Source: Letharia columbiana
Lineage: Eukaryota; Ascomycota; Lecanoromycetes; Lecanorales; Parmeliaceae
Reading direction: 5' to 3'
Assembly (NCBI RefSeq): GCF_014066305.1
Contig: NW_023501039.1
Location: 1,054,001-1,118,000 of the forward strand
Length of the DNA: 64,000 nucleotides
The position numbers and the translations under genes are program-made. Positions 1 through 11,690 of the stretch are shown here, in pieces; within the stretch, counting starts at the first letter, position 1, and each line of letters opens with the position of its first letter. Below the pieces are notes generated by a model. The model saw only the letters and a program-made list of their open reading frames with translations, was not told the DNA's origin and ran no database searches.

Positions 1-330
1 CTTTATTAAATTTAATAATTAAATATTATATAAAGTATTTAATATAATAAATATTTAAAAAAGAATTATATAATTAAATCTTTAAATAAAATTTATATAA
101 AATTTTAAAGAAATAAAATCTCTTAAGTAATAGTATATTATATATATATTTTTTATAATAAAGAAGTAATAAGAAATAATAGAATTATATTAAAGCTAGT
201 TATAGAATATTTATTATTAAATTATTAAATTATAATAATCTTATTAAAATATATTAAATTTAAATTTAAATATATATATTATATATTATATTATATATTA
301 TAAGTAAAGGCCCATAAATTAAATTCATGG
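1..330. repeat. AT-rich RIP-mutated DNA left of the inverted-repeat element
   Basis: The stretch is almost only A and T, with TpA everywhere and almost no CpA or TpG. No open frame of note is visible. It reads as repeat DNA destroyed by RIP; the original element cannot be recognised. Confidence 0.7.
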
Positions 331-679
331 AGTTGGATTTTTCTAAGTCAAATCGAACTCTAATCGCTTGCTGTGCGTTTTTGACCTACATTACAGGCAC
401 ATATGTACGGAGAGAGGCGCGCTAAGGCCTAATTAGGAAGGTGTATTGAGTGTGGAGGATTGATCCGTAATAATTGCCCACAAAAAATAGAGAAAGGCCA
501 TGTTCTTATGGCAAGAAGTATCGAAATATCGGAAAGAAATGGAGACAACGTGCTAATTAGTGGTGTGAATCTCACAATATCTCCTGCCGCAGTGAAATTT
601 TTCGAATAATGAAATAGCCGTAGACATCGGATGGTTTTAATTCGTTCAAATATGCATTGGAGAGCATATGACGTGGGAT

Positions 680-1740
680 CTTGGAGAGCTGAGCCGTGTT
701 CTTGGTGCTGGGGGCCTTGTTGCCGCTTGGTTTCTCCGCAGTGTTCTCCATAGTGTTCTCCGCAGTGTTCTCCGCATTTGCCTGTTGTAGTTCCTCCTCT
801 TACTTCTTAATGTAGTGGGGATGATAGGCTAAGTTGCAGTGGTGTTCTCCGCTTGTTAAGTGATAATTTGATATGGAACCGTGCTTGATGCTGGGGGCCT
901 TGTTGCCGCTTGGTTTCTCCGTAGTGTTCTCCGTATTCGCCTGCTGTAGTGACTTCTCTTGCATTAGCTGAGTGGATTGGTGTGAGACCGTGGAGAGTAG
1001 GCCTGTTGTGTCACTGCTGCTGATGACTGTCTCCGCAATGTTCTCCGCAGTGTTCTCCGCATTTGTTTGTTGTAGTTCCTCCTCTTGCTCCTTAATGTAG
1101 TGGGGATGATAGGCCAAGTTGCAGTGGTGTTCTCCGCTTGCTGAGTGATGATTTGATGTGGAACCGTGGAGAGTATATGACGTGGGATCTTGGAGAGCTG
1201 AGCCGTGTTCTTGACGATGGTGGCCTTGTTGCCGCTTGGTTTCTCCGCAGTGTTCTCCGCATTTGCCTGTTGTAGTTCCTCCTCTTACTCCTTAATGTAG
1301 TGGGGATGACAGGCTAAGTTGCAGTGGTGTTCTCCGCTTGCTGAGTGATGATTTGATGTGGAACCGTGGATGACTGATATGACGTGGGATCTTGGAGAGC
1401 TGAGCCGTGTTCTTGACGATGGTGGCCTTGTTGCCGCTTGGTTTCTCCGCAGTGTTCTCCGCATTTGCCTGTTGTAGTTCCTTCTCTTGCTCCTCCTCTT
1501 GTAGAGTATTAGACTGAGTGGCTAGCTGAGTGGCTGACTGAGTGGATGACTGATATGACGTGGGATCTTGGAGAGCTGAGCCGTGTTCTTGACGATGGTG
1601 GCCTTGTTGCCGCTTAGTTTCTCCGTAGTATTCTCCGTAGTATTCTCCGCAGTGTTCTCCGCATTTGCCTATTGTAGTTCCTCCTCTTACTCCTTCTTTT
1701 GTAGAGTATTAGACTAAGTGGCTAGCTGAGTAAAGGCTCT
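680..1740 (-). repeat. Minisatellite in the left arm
   Basis: Degenerate units of roughly 200-230 bp are repeated head to tail. Each contains short inner repeats of about 12 bp (a cagtgttctccg core), a conserved 'ttggagagctgagccgtgtt' stretch and a 'gtagtggggatgata' stretch. The same array, reverse-complemented, lies in the right arm at about 10000-10985. Copies here are less regular, and some carry extra segments near 1500-1560 and 1690-1740. A 105-codon frame at 800-1117 is only a product of the stop-poor repeat. Confidence 0.8.
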
Positions 1741-2165
1741 TTTTGAGGGCTTTTTAACGCGTTTATGAGTAGTAGTAGGTAGCTGTTGGGCTCGCTTACG
1801 GCCTCGATTGCTAGTAGTAGCGGATTCGTCGAGGGGTGGCCTGGGAACGATGTTTAGAATCTAATACGCGTTAAGAGGCTTTAAAATAGGGTAATAAAGA
1901 ATAGATAGGGGAGGAAGACGCGTCTTAGAAGGGCGTTAGTAGGGGCTCTAAGAGGCGGGTAAAAGGGGTGTATGTGCCTTAGACGTTGAGTAACCTTTGG
2001 GCGAGGGGTACCGAAGACGATTGTGTTTATATTGGTGGAATTGGTAGAATTGATAGAATTGATAAAATTGATAGAATTGGTAGAATGGTGGAAGAAGAAT
2101 GGTTACACAAATAGGTGGAAGGATTATTATCCGATCCCGGACGCGTCTGGTGTGACTACCATGAT

Positions 2166-2243
2166 ACGCGGGTGACGAAGTCGTTGCACACTAGCCCTAA
2201 TCTCCATTTGGGGCTAGTGTGCAACGACTTCTGTCACCCGCGT
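2166..2243. mobile_element. Small foldback (MITE-like) insertion in the left arm only
   Basis: Two arms of about 33 bases pair nearly perfectly around a loop of about 12 bases: the left arm starts acgcgggtgac and the right arm ends gtcacccgcgt, with a gcacactagccc / gggctagtgtgc core. The equivalent site in the right arm (near 9445-9465) has no such insert. A 'gactaccat' motif lies on both sides of the hairpin, which fits a target-site duplication. It is too short to code for anything and would depend on a transposase elsewhere. Confidence 0.65.
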
Positions 2244-2568
2244 GCATGACTACCATATTTGAATGTCCATTTAATCCACCAATAGTAGGCCAAACTTCAT
2301 TATTTTTACAGCGTTAGAAAGCGCAAAGCGAGCTCTACAATTTGAGGAATTATGAAGTAACTGTATATATCGCAAGCTGAGTACTTCAAAGTGTAAAACT
2401 TCTATATACAAATTTTTGATAAGGGAGGCGTAGGAGAGCTACCGGGCTGACTTAGCCGGTCTAACCAAAGAGCGTAGCGAACCCGAATTGATGATTGGCT
2501 GCACATACAAATTCAAGGTTTCCAAGCTCAGCTCTATCTTATTCTATTATATATACTAATAAAGTCTT

Positions 2569-5500
2569 TAAAGATTAAAGATAAAATTAATAAAATTAAA
2601 TACTTCTTTTAATATATTATTTAAATTTTAATATATTTAATAATTAAAGTAAATTAATATTTAATTAATTAATTAATTAATTATTATTAAAAGAGAGAAT
2701 TAGTTAATATTAATACTTTAATATATATAATTAATAATAAAATTATTTATATTAAAATAAATTAAATTAAAATAAAATAAATAATAGCTATAATTTTTTC
2801 TTTATTTTATATATTAAAAGTAATATAAAGAAAAATATAAAATTATATTTTAAAAAAAAATTAAATATTAATAAAGATTAAATATTAAAATATATCTATA
2901 ATTTAATTATAATTATATTTAATTATATATAAAATTTATTAAAATTAAAATTAATAATCTTTTTTTAATAGATAAATAATTATTATAAAATATAAATATT
3001 AATTTAATAATTATATCTATTATTCTAGATTAATAATCGAAAAGATATAATATTTAATATAAAACTTAAGTAATTTTTAAGATATTATCTTAAAAGATAT
3101 AGAATATTTTTAATTTTACTTAATATTTTATATATAAATTATTATATTTTTAAGATCGTCTTATATAAAATAGACTAGTCTCGTTATAGAGCTTTAAGAA
3201 TTATAAGATTCTATAAATAGATTATAAAGATATAAATTTTTAAAGAAAATAAGTAAAAGTTGAAAAATTCTAAGTTTAAAAAATTCTAAGTCTTTTCGGC
3301 TAGTATTCTAGATATTGCGAACTTTAAATTATATATTAATATAAGTACGCGTTAGATACTCTTTAAGATAGTAGATTTAATTTAAGATCTCTATATAGGC
3401 TAATAATTTTAGACTTAATTCTATTAAGTAGTTATTTAAATATATTTAAAGAATTCTATTATTACAAGCTCGAGGTTTAATACGTTATTAATATATAGCG
3501 TTTTATCTCTTAATCTACTTTAATCTTATAGAATAGTTAATAAGCTATTAAGAATATTTATAGACTACTACTATTACGAGCTTGAGATTTAATATATAAT
3601 TAATATATAGTAACGCGTTCTCTAATCTATTTTATTTCTACTTTATATATATATTACGATATAACTTACTTATATATAATATCTAGTACGTATTCTCTAT
3701 ATATCTCTTCGTAATCGCTAGTATCTCTTTATATTCCCTTTATATCTTCTTCGTATTTTTCGTATTCTCTTTATAATAGTATAGTATCTAGTATACGTCT
3801 TCTTCGTATTCCCTTCGTGATTGTCAGTATCCCCGTATTCCCCTATTATGCTATTATTAATTATTAGCTTATTAAGCTCTCTCTTTCTCTCTTATTCTCT
3901 AGCTTTTAATAGCTTTAATCCCGCTTCTCGCGTTTCTATTATACCCCTCTTCTACTTTATACTCTTTCTATATTCTTATTTAACTTAAGATTATCTTTAT
4001 TAGATCTATTACGTCTTATCTTATATTTTTAAGATTTCTTAAGCGCGTTATAATTTAATAAAAGAAAAGTATCTAGATATTAATAAGAGTAATTGATTTT
4101 AATAGAGTAAGCTAGAGATAAGAATATTATACTATTAGCTATTTCTAATAATGGTGATAAAGAGTAGAAAAGATAGATTTTACTTATAGGGTAGAAGATC
4201 TAATACGCTATTAGCTTTTAGTAATATAATCGAAATAAGATAGATCTAATAGCGATAAAGAGAGTAAAATAAGTATTATTATATAAAAATATACTTTAAA
4301 TACTAGATCTTCTAGCTTATAGATAATAATAACTATTTAAAAAAAGAGAAGATATTATAAAGAGGTTAAGTAGAGGTTATAACGCGTAAAAGAATTTCGC
4401 TTATAAGTATTAATACTTAAATATCTTATTTAATTATAAGTATATCTCGATTCTATTATTTATATAAATATATCTTTATGTCGTTAACGCGATTATTATA
4501 AGATATAAGAGATTAAGTATATCGATGGTCTTAAATACGCGGATATAAAAATTCTAAAGCGAGGGCGTATAAGAAAGAAGCGGAAACTCGATATATAGAC
4601 TTAAGAAAGGCGTATTATAGCTATTAATTGAAGCTATTTAGCTTATTAATTAAAGCTTTATAATAGCTTTATTATTATCTTAATAGAAGATATAATTTTA
4701 ATATCTTCGAAAGCTTCTTAGTAGTAGAATATTTATAAATTACTATTTAAGTATAAAAAGTAGATATTAAGTAAAGGTAGATCTAGATAACGAGTTTTAT
4801 CTCTCTCTAGTTAACGATAAAGTACTATTCTTATCTTCTCGAGATTCTATAAGAACTCTAATACGTATACTTATTTTAGAATAGTCGATAACGTTTATTC
4901 TTAGATATATCGAGTTTAACTCTAAAATCTTTATTAGTCTATATATAGTATATTAACTTAATAATTAATAAATTTAGAATACTTTAGATTTAGGGTTAAA
5001 TATATAAGAAAATCTATAAAGCGCGAGTAAGCTAGAAGAAGCTAAGATATATACTCTAAGAATAATTAATAAAGAGAATAAGATATTAAATAAGATATAG
5101 ATATAGTTAGATTTATCGTAGTAATCTAGCCTTAGCTATAATATATAATATCTCTTAGAGAGTAATAGATTCGAGCTCGGAGAAACTAGTATTGACTCTA
5201 TAATTTTCGATCTCTCTAAATAATATAATTTTATTATTATATCCGCGCCTCCTTAATTAGCGTTTGATATTCTCCGCTCGCGCTTACGTAATACTTATAC
5301 GAATTTTTTATCTACTTCTAGCGAAGCTTTTATAGACTCGCTTAAGTTTTAGCCGCTTATTTAGCTCGATAACTCTAAAGATAATATTATTAGCGTATCT
5401 AAGTATCGCTTTAAATATAAGCTTATAGATTTTATTCTTAGCTTCGCGATTTAATACGAAGCTAAAGAAATTATATAATTAAACTATATATCTTTATAAG

Positions 5501-8500
5501 AGATCTTAAATCTAAGAGGTAAAGTAAGTATGAAGGAGCTACCCGCGCGTTTTTTCACGTTATAATCTTAAGTTTATAATAGACTATCGCTTTTATCTTT
5601 ATAGAGATTAAAGATTCTTATTAAAATAGAGAAGATATTATTTAATACCTCTAAAGTAATAGCGAAGATATATTACTTTAATCTAAGATACTTAATAATA
5701 ATATTACTTAATATTTAAAATAGAGATATTAAATTATATTTTAATATAATAGATATTATTAATAATACTATCGAGCTATAATATAGCTATTATTAGAATT
5801 TTAGTATATAAACCTACTTAGCGAATTATACGAAGTATCTCTAAAATTAGAGTTCTATTATTCTTTTAGACTTTATTTAATATAACGACTTAAACTTTAC
5901 TTATATATTTTTCTTTAATCGAGATAAGCGATTAAGCTCTATTATTAAGAATTATATACTTATATTAATATATAAAGTTATTATAAAGATATAGCTAGAT
6001 TAATTAAATTCTCGAGATATAATTTTAGTTGAAGATAATATTATTAAGTTAAAGCCTAAGTAGATTATATATGTGAAGTATATAGCTATTTAATGTATAT
6101 TCGAAAAAGCTAATTGAGATATTAATATTTTGGTAAAGCTAGTCTTTAATCGCTAATGTTAAAACTATTAATTTATTAATTAATTAATCGCGATTAAGAG
6201 AAAGCTAGAGATTTAATATTACGAATATTTTAGAATTATATAAGTCTTATAATCTGAAGTGCTATCGCTACCTTTTATATATTTTATTAATAATTTCGGC
6301 CTATATAGAAATATATATCGAAGTTTAATTAATATTTATCTTACGATCTCGGCTTTAACTTTATAGAAAAGATAACGTATTAGAAATATCTTTTCTATTA
6401 TACTTAAGCCGTATAAATTATATTTAAATAACGTTATTAAGGCGCTAGAGAAGAGTTTTTAGATACTTAAAAATAGCTATAAACTACGAATTAACGGAGA
6501 AATTTAAATAGTCTAGACTTCGATTTTAGTATTTATTAAAGATATAAAGTCTTAATAAGAAGTAGCTAGCTTCTTAGATTCTATTATAAATCTATTCTAT
6601 AGAATATAATATATAAATTAAGATATGCGGGATAATATAAGCTTCGATACTTATATTTATAATTATTATTATTATTAAATACTTTATAAAAAAGCTCGCG
6701 ATATATTAATAATAATAACTTAACGAATAAATTATTTTAGAAAGTACGATTTAGTAATAGAATCTTCGACGCTATAGGCGATAACTTTAGCTCTAGATTT
6801 AATTATAAATTAATTAGGCGATCTAGTATATAGCGAATTTATAGATATAGTTAGAAGAATTATATTAGTGCTTTATAAGAATATTCTTATTAAATAAGCA
6901 CTCGAAGACTTTATAACGTAATTTTACGTATTCCTATTTCCCTCTAATTAAAAACGTATTTAATCTCTTATAACTTATATAAAATCTTAAATTATATTAA
7001 AATATACTAGAGCTTTTATTATCGTTCTAATACTATTATAAAAATAACCTCTTTATCTATTATATATAAGAATAGAGTATAAGACTACGTTAATAATATA
7101 GAGATAATATATTACTAAGAAATCAGCGAATAAATAAATTATTATTTTTCTATCTTAGATCGCTAAGAGTAATAGTCTAATTACTTTTATAATCTTAAGC
7201 GTTTAAAAACGAGCTACGCTATCTTCTATAATTCTTATTATTAAATTAAACTTTTAAGTAATAATAAATATAGCGATAATAATAATTCGAAAGAAGTTAA
7301 AATAGATTAAATTAATAAAGATTAGAAAAGATAAAGCTTGATTAACGATCTTAAAGTCTAAAAGTTAATTTAGTGTTACGATAAGTTAAGTAAGTTAAAT
7401 AATCTATAATATCTTTAATATAGCTATAAAGCTAGTATTATTAGAAGTAGCTATCGAAGATAAGATGGCGGCTCTTTTAAATATTTATGTAGCTTTATAT
7501 TTCTTAACTCTAATAATCGAGTATAATTCATTCTAGAATATTAATACTTTATTAGAAAAACGAATATATAAATAGGTTTCCCCTTCTATTTATTTCTAGA
7601 ATATATTTTAAAATTTATAATTAAGTAGATTATTCTTTCTAGATTTTTTAAGATTATAATATTTTTTACTAATTATCGAAAAGTCGAATATTAACTTCTT
7701 ATTAAATTATATATTTAAATTATAATTAGACTTATCTTAGAGAGAGCTTTTAATATTAATAATTTCGAGATATCTAATATTCTTTAAAAGCTATAATAAA
7801 AATACTTTAAACTATTTTAGAATTTTATTCTAAATTCTATACCCGCTTAGATTAAAGATAATAGCGATAAATTTAAATAGTATATCGGCGATAGTAGATA
7901 TATTAACCCGCTCGTATATAATAAGATCTCAAATTAAACTATTTATACGTGGGAGTTTTTAATTAAGATAAGTTAGATAGAGATTATAAGTAACTTTTTT
8001 CGAGAGTTCTAAGTTACTCTAACAGAGTATAAATATAAAATATTCTCGCTTAACTTAAGGTTTTTTTACTAGTATAATTAGTTTAGCTTTTAAAATTTAT
8101 AAGTATTCTTATTTAGAGTATATAGCTTTAATATTAACGAGCTATCTAGTATATTCTCTACTTATACTTCATTTAGATAAGATAATTTTATTTATATATA
8201 GAAAGAACGGTTTATAGAACGACTATATATATAGATTCTATAAGTCTTTTTATATTATTTTAATTAAGATATAAAGAGACGTATCTTTTTAAAAATTAGA
8301 AGACTACGCTTTATTACTAATAGTAAATAAGATTAACTACTTAATATTCTATTACTTAAGTTTACGAAGGAGAAGCGTATCGTTAATATATTAGAGGTAT
8401 TATCGAAATAAGTGTAAATAGCGTCGACTAGACTAGAAGGAGTAGAATTAGATAAATAGCGAATACTACTTTATAATTAAGATATTTAATTTTTATAATT

Positions 8501-8767
8501 AGAGCTATATCTTTAAAATCTATTATATTTATTTTATCTTTTATATATATCTAAATTCTTCTCTTAATATAAAAAAAAAAATTATTAAATAATATTACTC
8601 TATAAAGTAAGTAAAATTATAGTAAGAATAAGAATAAGTAAATATTTAAATATATTCTATAGTTATAGATCTTATTAAAGAAAAGAAAGAAGTATAAAAT
8701 AATTTAAAAGAGTAAATTTCAAATTATCTATTAATATTTAAACTATTCATTAATAATATATATATTA

Positions 8768-8836
<69 letters not shown>

Positions 8837-9140
8837 GATTCTTTTATTTTCTTTAAATTTATAGTTAAAGAAAGTAAAATATTAAAGATATTCTAATATT
8901 CTATTTAAAATAAATAGAAAAGAAATAAATCTTAATAAGAGAGATTAAAATAAGCGATATATTAGCTATATTAATATTCTTTAAAGAAATAAAAATAATA
9001 TCTTAATAAATTATTTAAATAAATCTTTTAAATTAATACTTACTCGCTAATATATAATTATATAAATTAACTTTTTAAAAATAAATAAAAGAAAATATTA
9101 AATTAAAGATTTAAAAGAGAAATTAAATAGTTCGAGATCA
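2569..9140. repeat. RIP-destroyed AT-rich core between the inverted arms
   Basis: About 6.6 kb of strongly AT-rich sequence with TpA in excess and CpA/TpG nearly absent, while CpG survives (for example acgcg and tcgcg motifs around 4490-4620 and 5260-5290). This is the pattern of RIP rather than of deaminated CpG methylation. No frame stays open for long. The G+C is slightly higher at about 4500-7500, so a coding region of a transposon may once have lain there, but I could not recognise a reverse transcriptase, integrase, transposase or helicase motif. A CT-rich stretch around 3690-3860 holds degenerate 'cgtattc' repeats. Confidence 0.7.
8771..8834. repeat. (TTA)n microsatellite
   Basis: About 21 uninterrupted copies of a TTA/TAT triplet inside the RIP-mutated core. 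Confidence 0.95.
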
Positions 9141-9997
9141 GTATATATAATAGAATAAGGTAGGGCTGAGCTTGGAAACCTTGAATTTGTATGTGCAGCC
9201 AATCATAAATTCAGGGTTATTACGCCTTTTGGCTAGACTGACTGAGTCAGCCCGCTAGCCCTCCCGAGCTCCCTCATCAAAAATTTGTGTGTAGAAGTTT
9301 TACACTCTGAAATAACCAGCTCCCTACGGATACTATTTCTTCATAATTTCGTAAATTATAGAGCTCAGTGTGCGCTTTCTAACGCTGTAAAAATAATGAA
9401 GTTTGGCCTACTATTGGTGGATTAAATGAACATTCAAATATGGTAGTTATGGTAGCCACACCAGACGCGTCCGGGATCGGATAATAATCCTTCCACCTGT
9501 TTGTGTAACCATTCTTCTTCTACAATTCTACCAATCCACCAATTATGAATAAATTCGCCCTCGATACCCCTCGCCCAAATGTTGCTAAGTATCTAAGGCA
9601 CGTATCCCTTCCGCCCGTCTTTTGAACCCCCTACTGACGCCCCCAGGCCACCCCTCGGCGAATCCGCTACTGCTGGCAATCGAGGCCGCAAGCGAGCCCA
9701 ACAGCTACCTACTACTGCTCATAAACGCGTTGGAAGGCCCTCAAAAAGAGCCCGAACGGATACGTCCTGTGGTCCTCCCCTACATACTCCTCCCAAGCCA
9801 GCGGTAGGTGGGTTAAACTGACATTCAAATATTGTAGTCACACCAAACGCGTCCGGGATCGGATAATAATCCTTCCACCTATTTGTGTAACCATTCTTCT
9901 TCCACCATTCTACCAATTCTACCAATTCTACCAATTCCACCAATATGAACACATTTACCCTCGGTACCCTCGCACTCAGTTGAATAAGAGGAGGATC

Positions 9998-10985
9998 TAC
10001 AACAGGCGAATGCGGAGAACACTGCGGAGAACATTGCGGAGACAGTCATCAGCAGCAGTGACACAACAGGCCTACTCTCCACGGTCTCACACCAATCCAC
10101 TCAGCCAGTGCAAGAGAAGTCAATACAGCAGGCGAATGCGGAGAACACTACGGAGAAACCAAGCGACAACAGGGCCCCCAGCACCAAGAACACGGCTCAG
10201 CTCTCCAAGATCCCACGTCATATACTCTCCACGATTCCACATCAAATCATCACTCAGCAAGCGGAGAACACCACTGCAACTTAGCCTATCATCCCCACTA
10301 CATTAAGGAGTAAGAGGAGGAACTACAACAGGCAAATGCGGAGAACACTGCGGAGAACACTACGGAGAACACTGCGGAGAAACCAAGCGGCAACAAGGCC
10401 ACCATCGTCAGGAACACGGCTCAGCTCTCCAAGATCCCACGTCATATGCTCTCCACGGTTCCACATCAAATCATCACTCAGCAAGCGGAGAACACCACTG
10501 CAACTTGGCCTGTCATCCCCACTACATTGAGGAGTAAGAGGAGGAACTACAACAGGCAAATGCGGAGAACACTGCGGAGAAACCAAGCGGCAACAAGGCC
10601 ACCATCGTCAAGAACACGGCTCAGCTCTCCAAGATCCCACGTCATATGCTCTCCACGGTTCCACATCAAATCATCACTCAGCAAGCGGAGAACACCACTG
10701 CAACTTGGCCGTTCCACATCAAATCATCACTCAGCAAGCGGAGAACACCACTGCAACTTGGCCTGTCATCCCCACTACATTGAGGAGCAAGAGGAGGAAC
10801 TACAACAGGCAAATGCGGAGAACACTGCGGAGAAACCAAGCGGCAACAAGGCCACCATCGTCAAGAACACGGCTCAGCTCTCCAAGATCCCACGTCATAT
10901 GCTCTCCACGGTTCCACATCAAATCATCACTCAGCAAGCGGAGAACACCACTGCAACTTGGCCTGTCATCCCCACTGCATTGATA
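9998..10985 (+). repeat. Minisatellite in the right arm, about 224-bp unit
   Basis: Units begin with an aactacaacaggcaaatgcgg motif near 10321, 10545 and 10798, with shorter or diverged units starting near 10000 and 10121. The unit from 10321 to 10545 is 224 bp; the next is 253 bp because a 53-bp piece is repeated near 10683-10760. Inner 12-bp repeats (gagaacactgcg) vary in number. Since 224 is not a multiple of three, the reading frame changes from unit to unit, and all three frames are open for long distances. Confidence 0.9.
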
Positions 10986-11036
10986 TGGTACATCACTGCA
11001 ATGACGTCACAAGAGGAGGATCTACTGCGACGATCA

Positions 11037-11350
11037 CAGTCAATTAGGCCTCTGCAGGAGGAATATCGGACGATGCATATTTGGACGAATTGAAACCGTC
11101 CGATGTCTATAGCTATTTCATTATTCGAAAGATTTCACTGCGGCAGGAGATATTGTGGGATTCACACCACTAATTAGCACGTTGTCTCCATTTCAGTCAA
11201 TTGAGCCTCTGCAGGAGGAATATCGGACGATGCATATTTGGACGAATTGAAACCGTCCGATGTCTACGGCTATTTCATTATTCGAAAGATTTCACTGCGG
11301 CAGGAGATATTGTGGGATTCACACCACTAATTGGCACGTTGTCTCCATTT
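11037..11350 (+). repeat. 157-bp tandem duplication near the outer end of the right arm
   Basis: A block starting cagtcaatt at 11037 is repeated from 11194. The two copies differ mainly by transitions of RIP type (for example ctatagct versus ctacggct, and attagcacg versus attggcacg). The left arm has one copy of this block. Confidence 0.85.
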
Positions 11351-11613
11351 CTTTCCGGTATTTCGATACTTCTTGCCATGAGGACATGGCCTTTCTCTGT
11401 TTTTTGTAGGCAATTGTTACGGATCAATCCTCCACACTCAATACACCTTCCTAATTAGGCCTTAGCGCGCCTCTCTCCGTACATATATGCCTGTATACCA
11501 CATAGATTAAATCAATTTTATAGTGATAGAAGTAGGTCAAAAACGCACAGCAAGCGATCAGAGTTCGATTTGACTTAGGGCTAGGGCTAAAATTCGATTT
11601 GACTTAGAAAAAT

Positions 11614-11638
11614 AATTAATAAAAAAAAAAAAAAAAAA

Positions 11639-11673
<35 letters not shown>

Positions 11674-11690
11674 CCCCCCCCCCCCAAAAA
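11614..11690. repeat. Poly-A / poly-C homopolymer patch
   Basis: Long A runs broken by two T-containing spots are followed by a run of about 14 C. It sits exactly between the outer end of the right arm and the next island. It may be a tail of the neighbouring element or low-quality consensus. Confidence 0.8.

Larger units (their letters stand above)
331..2568 (+). repeat. Left arm of a very large inverted repeat
   Basis: This arm of roughly 2.2 kb has normal base composition and is the reverse complement of the right arm at about 9141-11613. Matching landmarks, from outside inwards, are the outer end near 337-388 (matches 11533-11580), the block at 400-640 (matches 11260-11480), the minisatellite, the block at 1740-2000, and the inner end at 2280-2568 (matches 9141-9420). 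The match runs up to the AT-rich core at both inner ends. It differs from the right arm by many C-to-T and G-to-A changes at CpA/TpG, by copy number in the minisatellite, and by a private foldback insertion at 2166-2243. It could be the long terminal inverted repeat of one transposon, or one of two copies of a shorter element in opposite orientation. Confidence 0.8.
9141..11613 (-). repeat. Right arm of the very large inverted repeat
   Basis: Reverse complement of the left arm (about 331-2568), about 230 bp longer. The inner end begins in an agtatatataatagaata motif that is mirrored near 2568; the outer end carries a gttcgatttgactta motif that is mirrored near 340-355. It keeps more C at CpA sites than the left arm, so it is the less mutated copy. 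Internal extras are a second copy of the block at 9420-9560 (again at about 9800-9970), the expanded minisatellite, and a 157-bp tandem duplication at 11037-11350. No gene is supported; long frames arise from the repeat. Confidence 0.8.

Noticed and set aside
10446..11093. Long plus-strand frame (215 codons) in the right arm
   Set aside because: It runs through the minisatellite, all three frames are open there, the unit length is not a multiple of three, and no domain is seen.
331..11613. LTR retrotransposon as explanation of the two arms
   Set aside because: LTRs are direct repeats; these arms are inverted and contain complex internal arrays.
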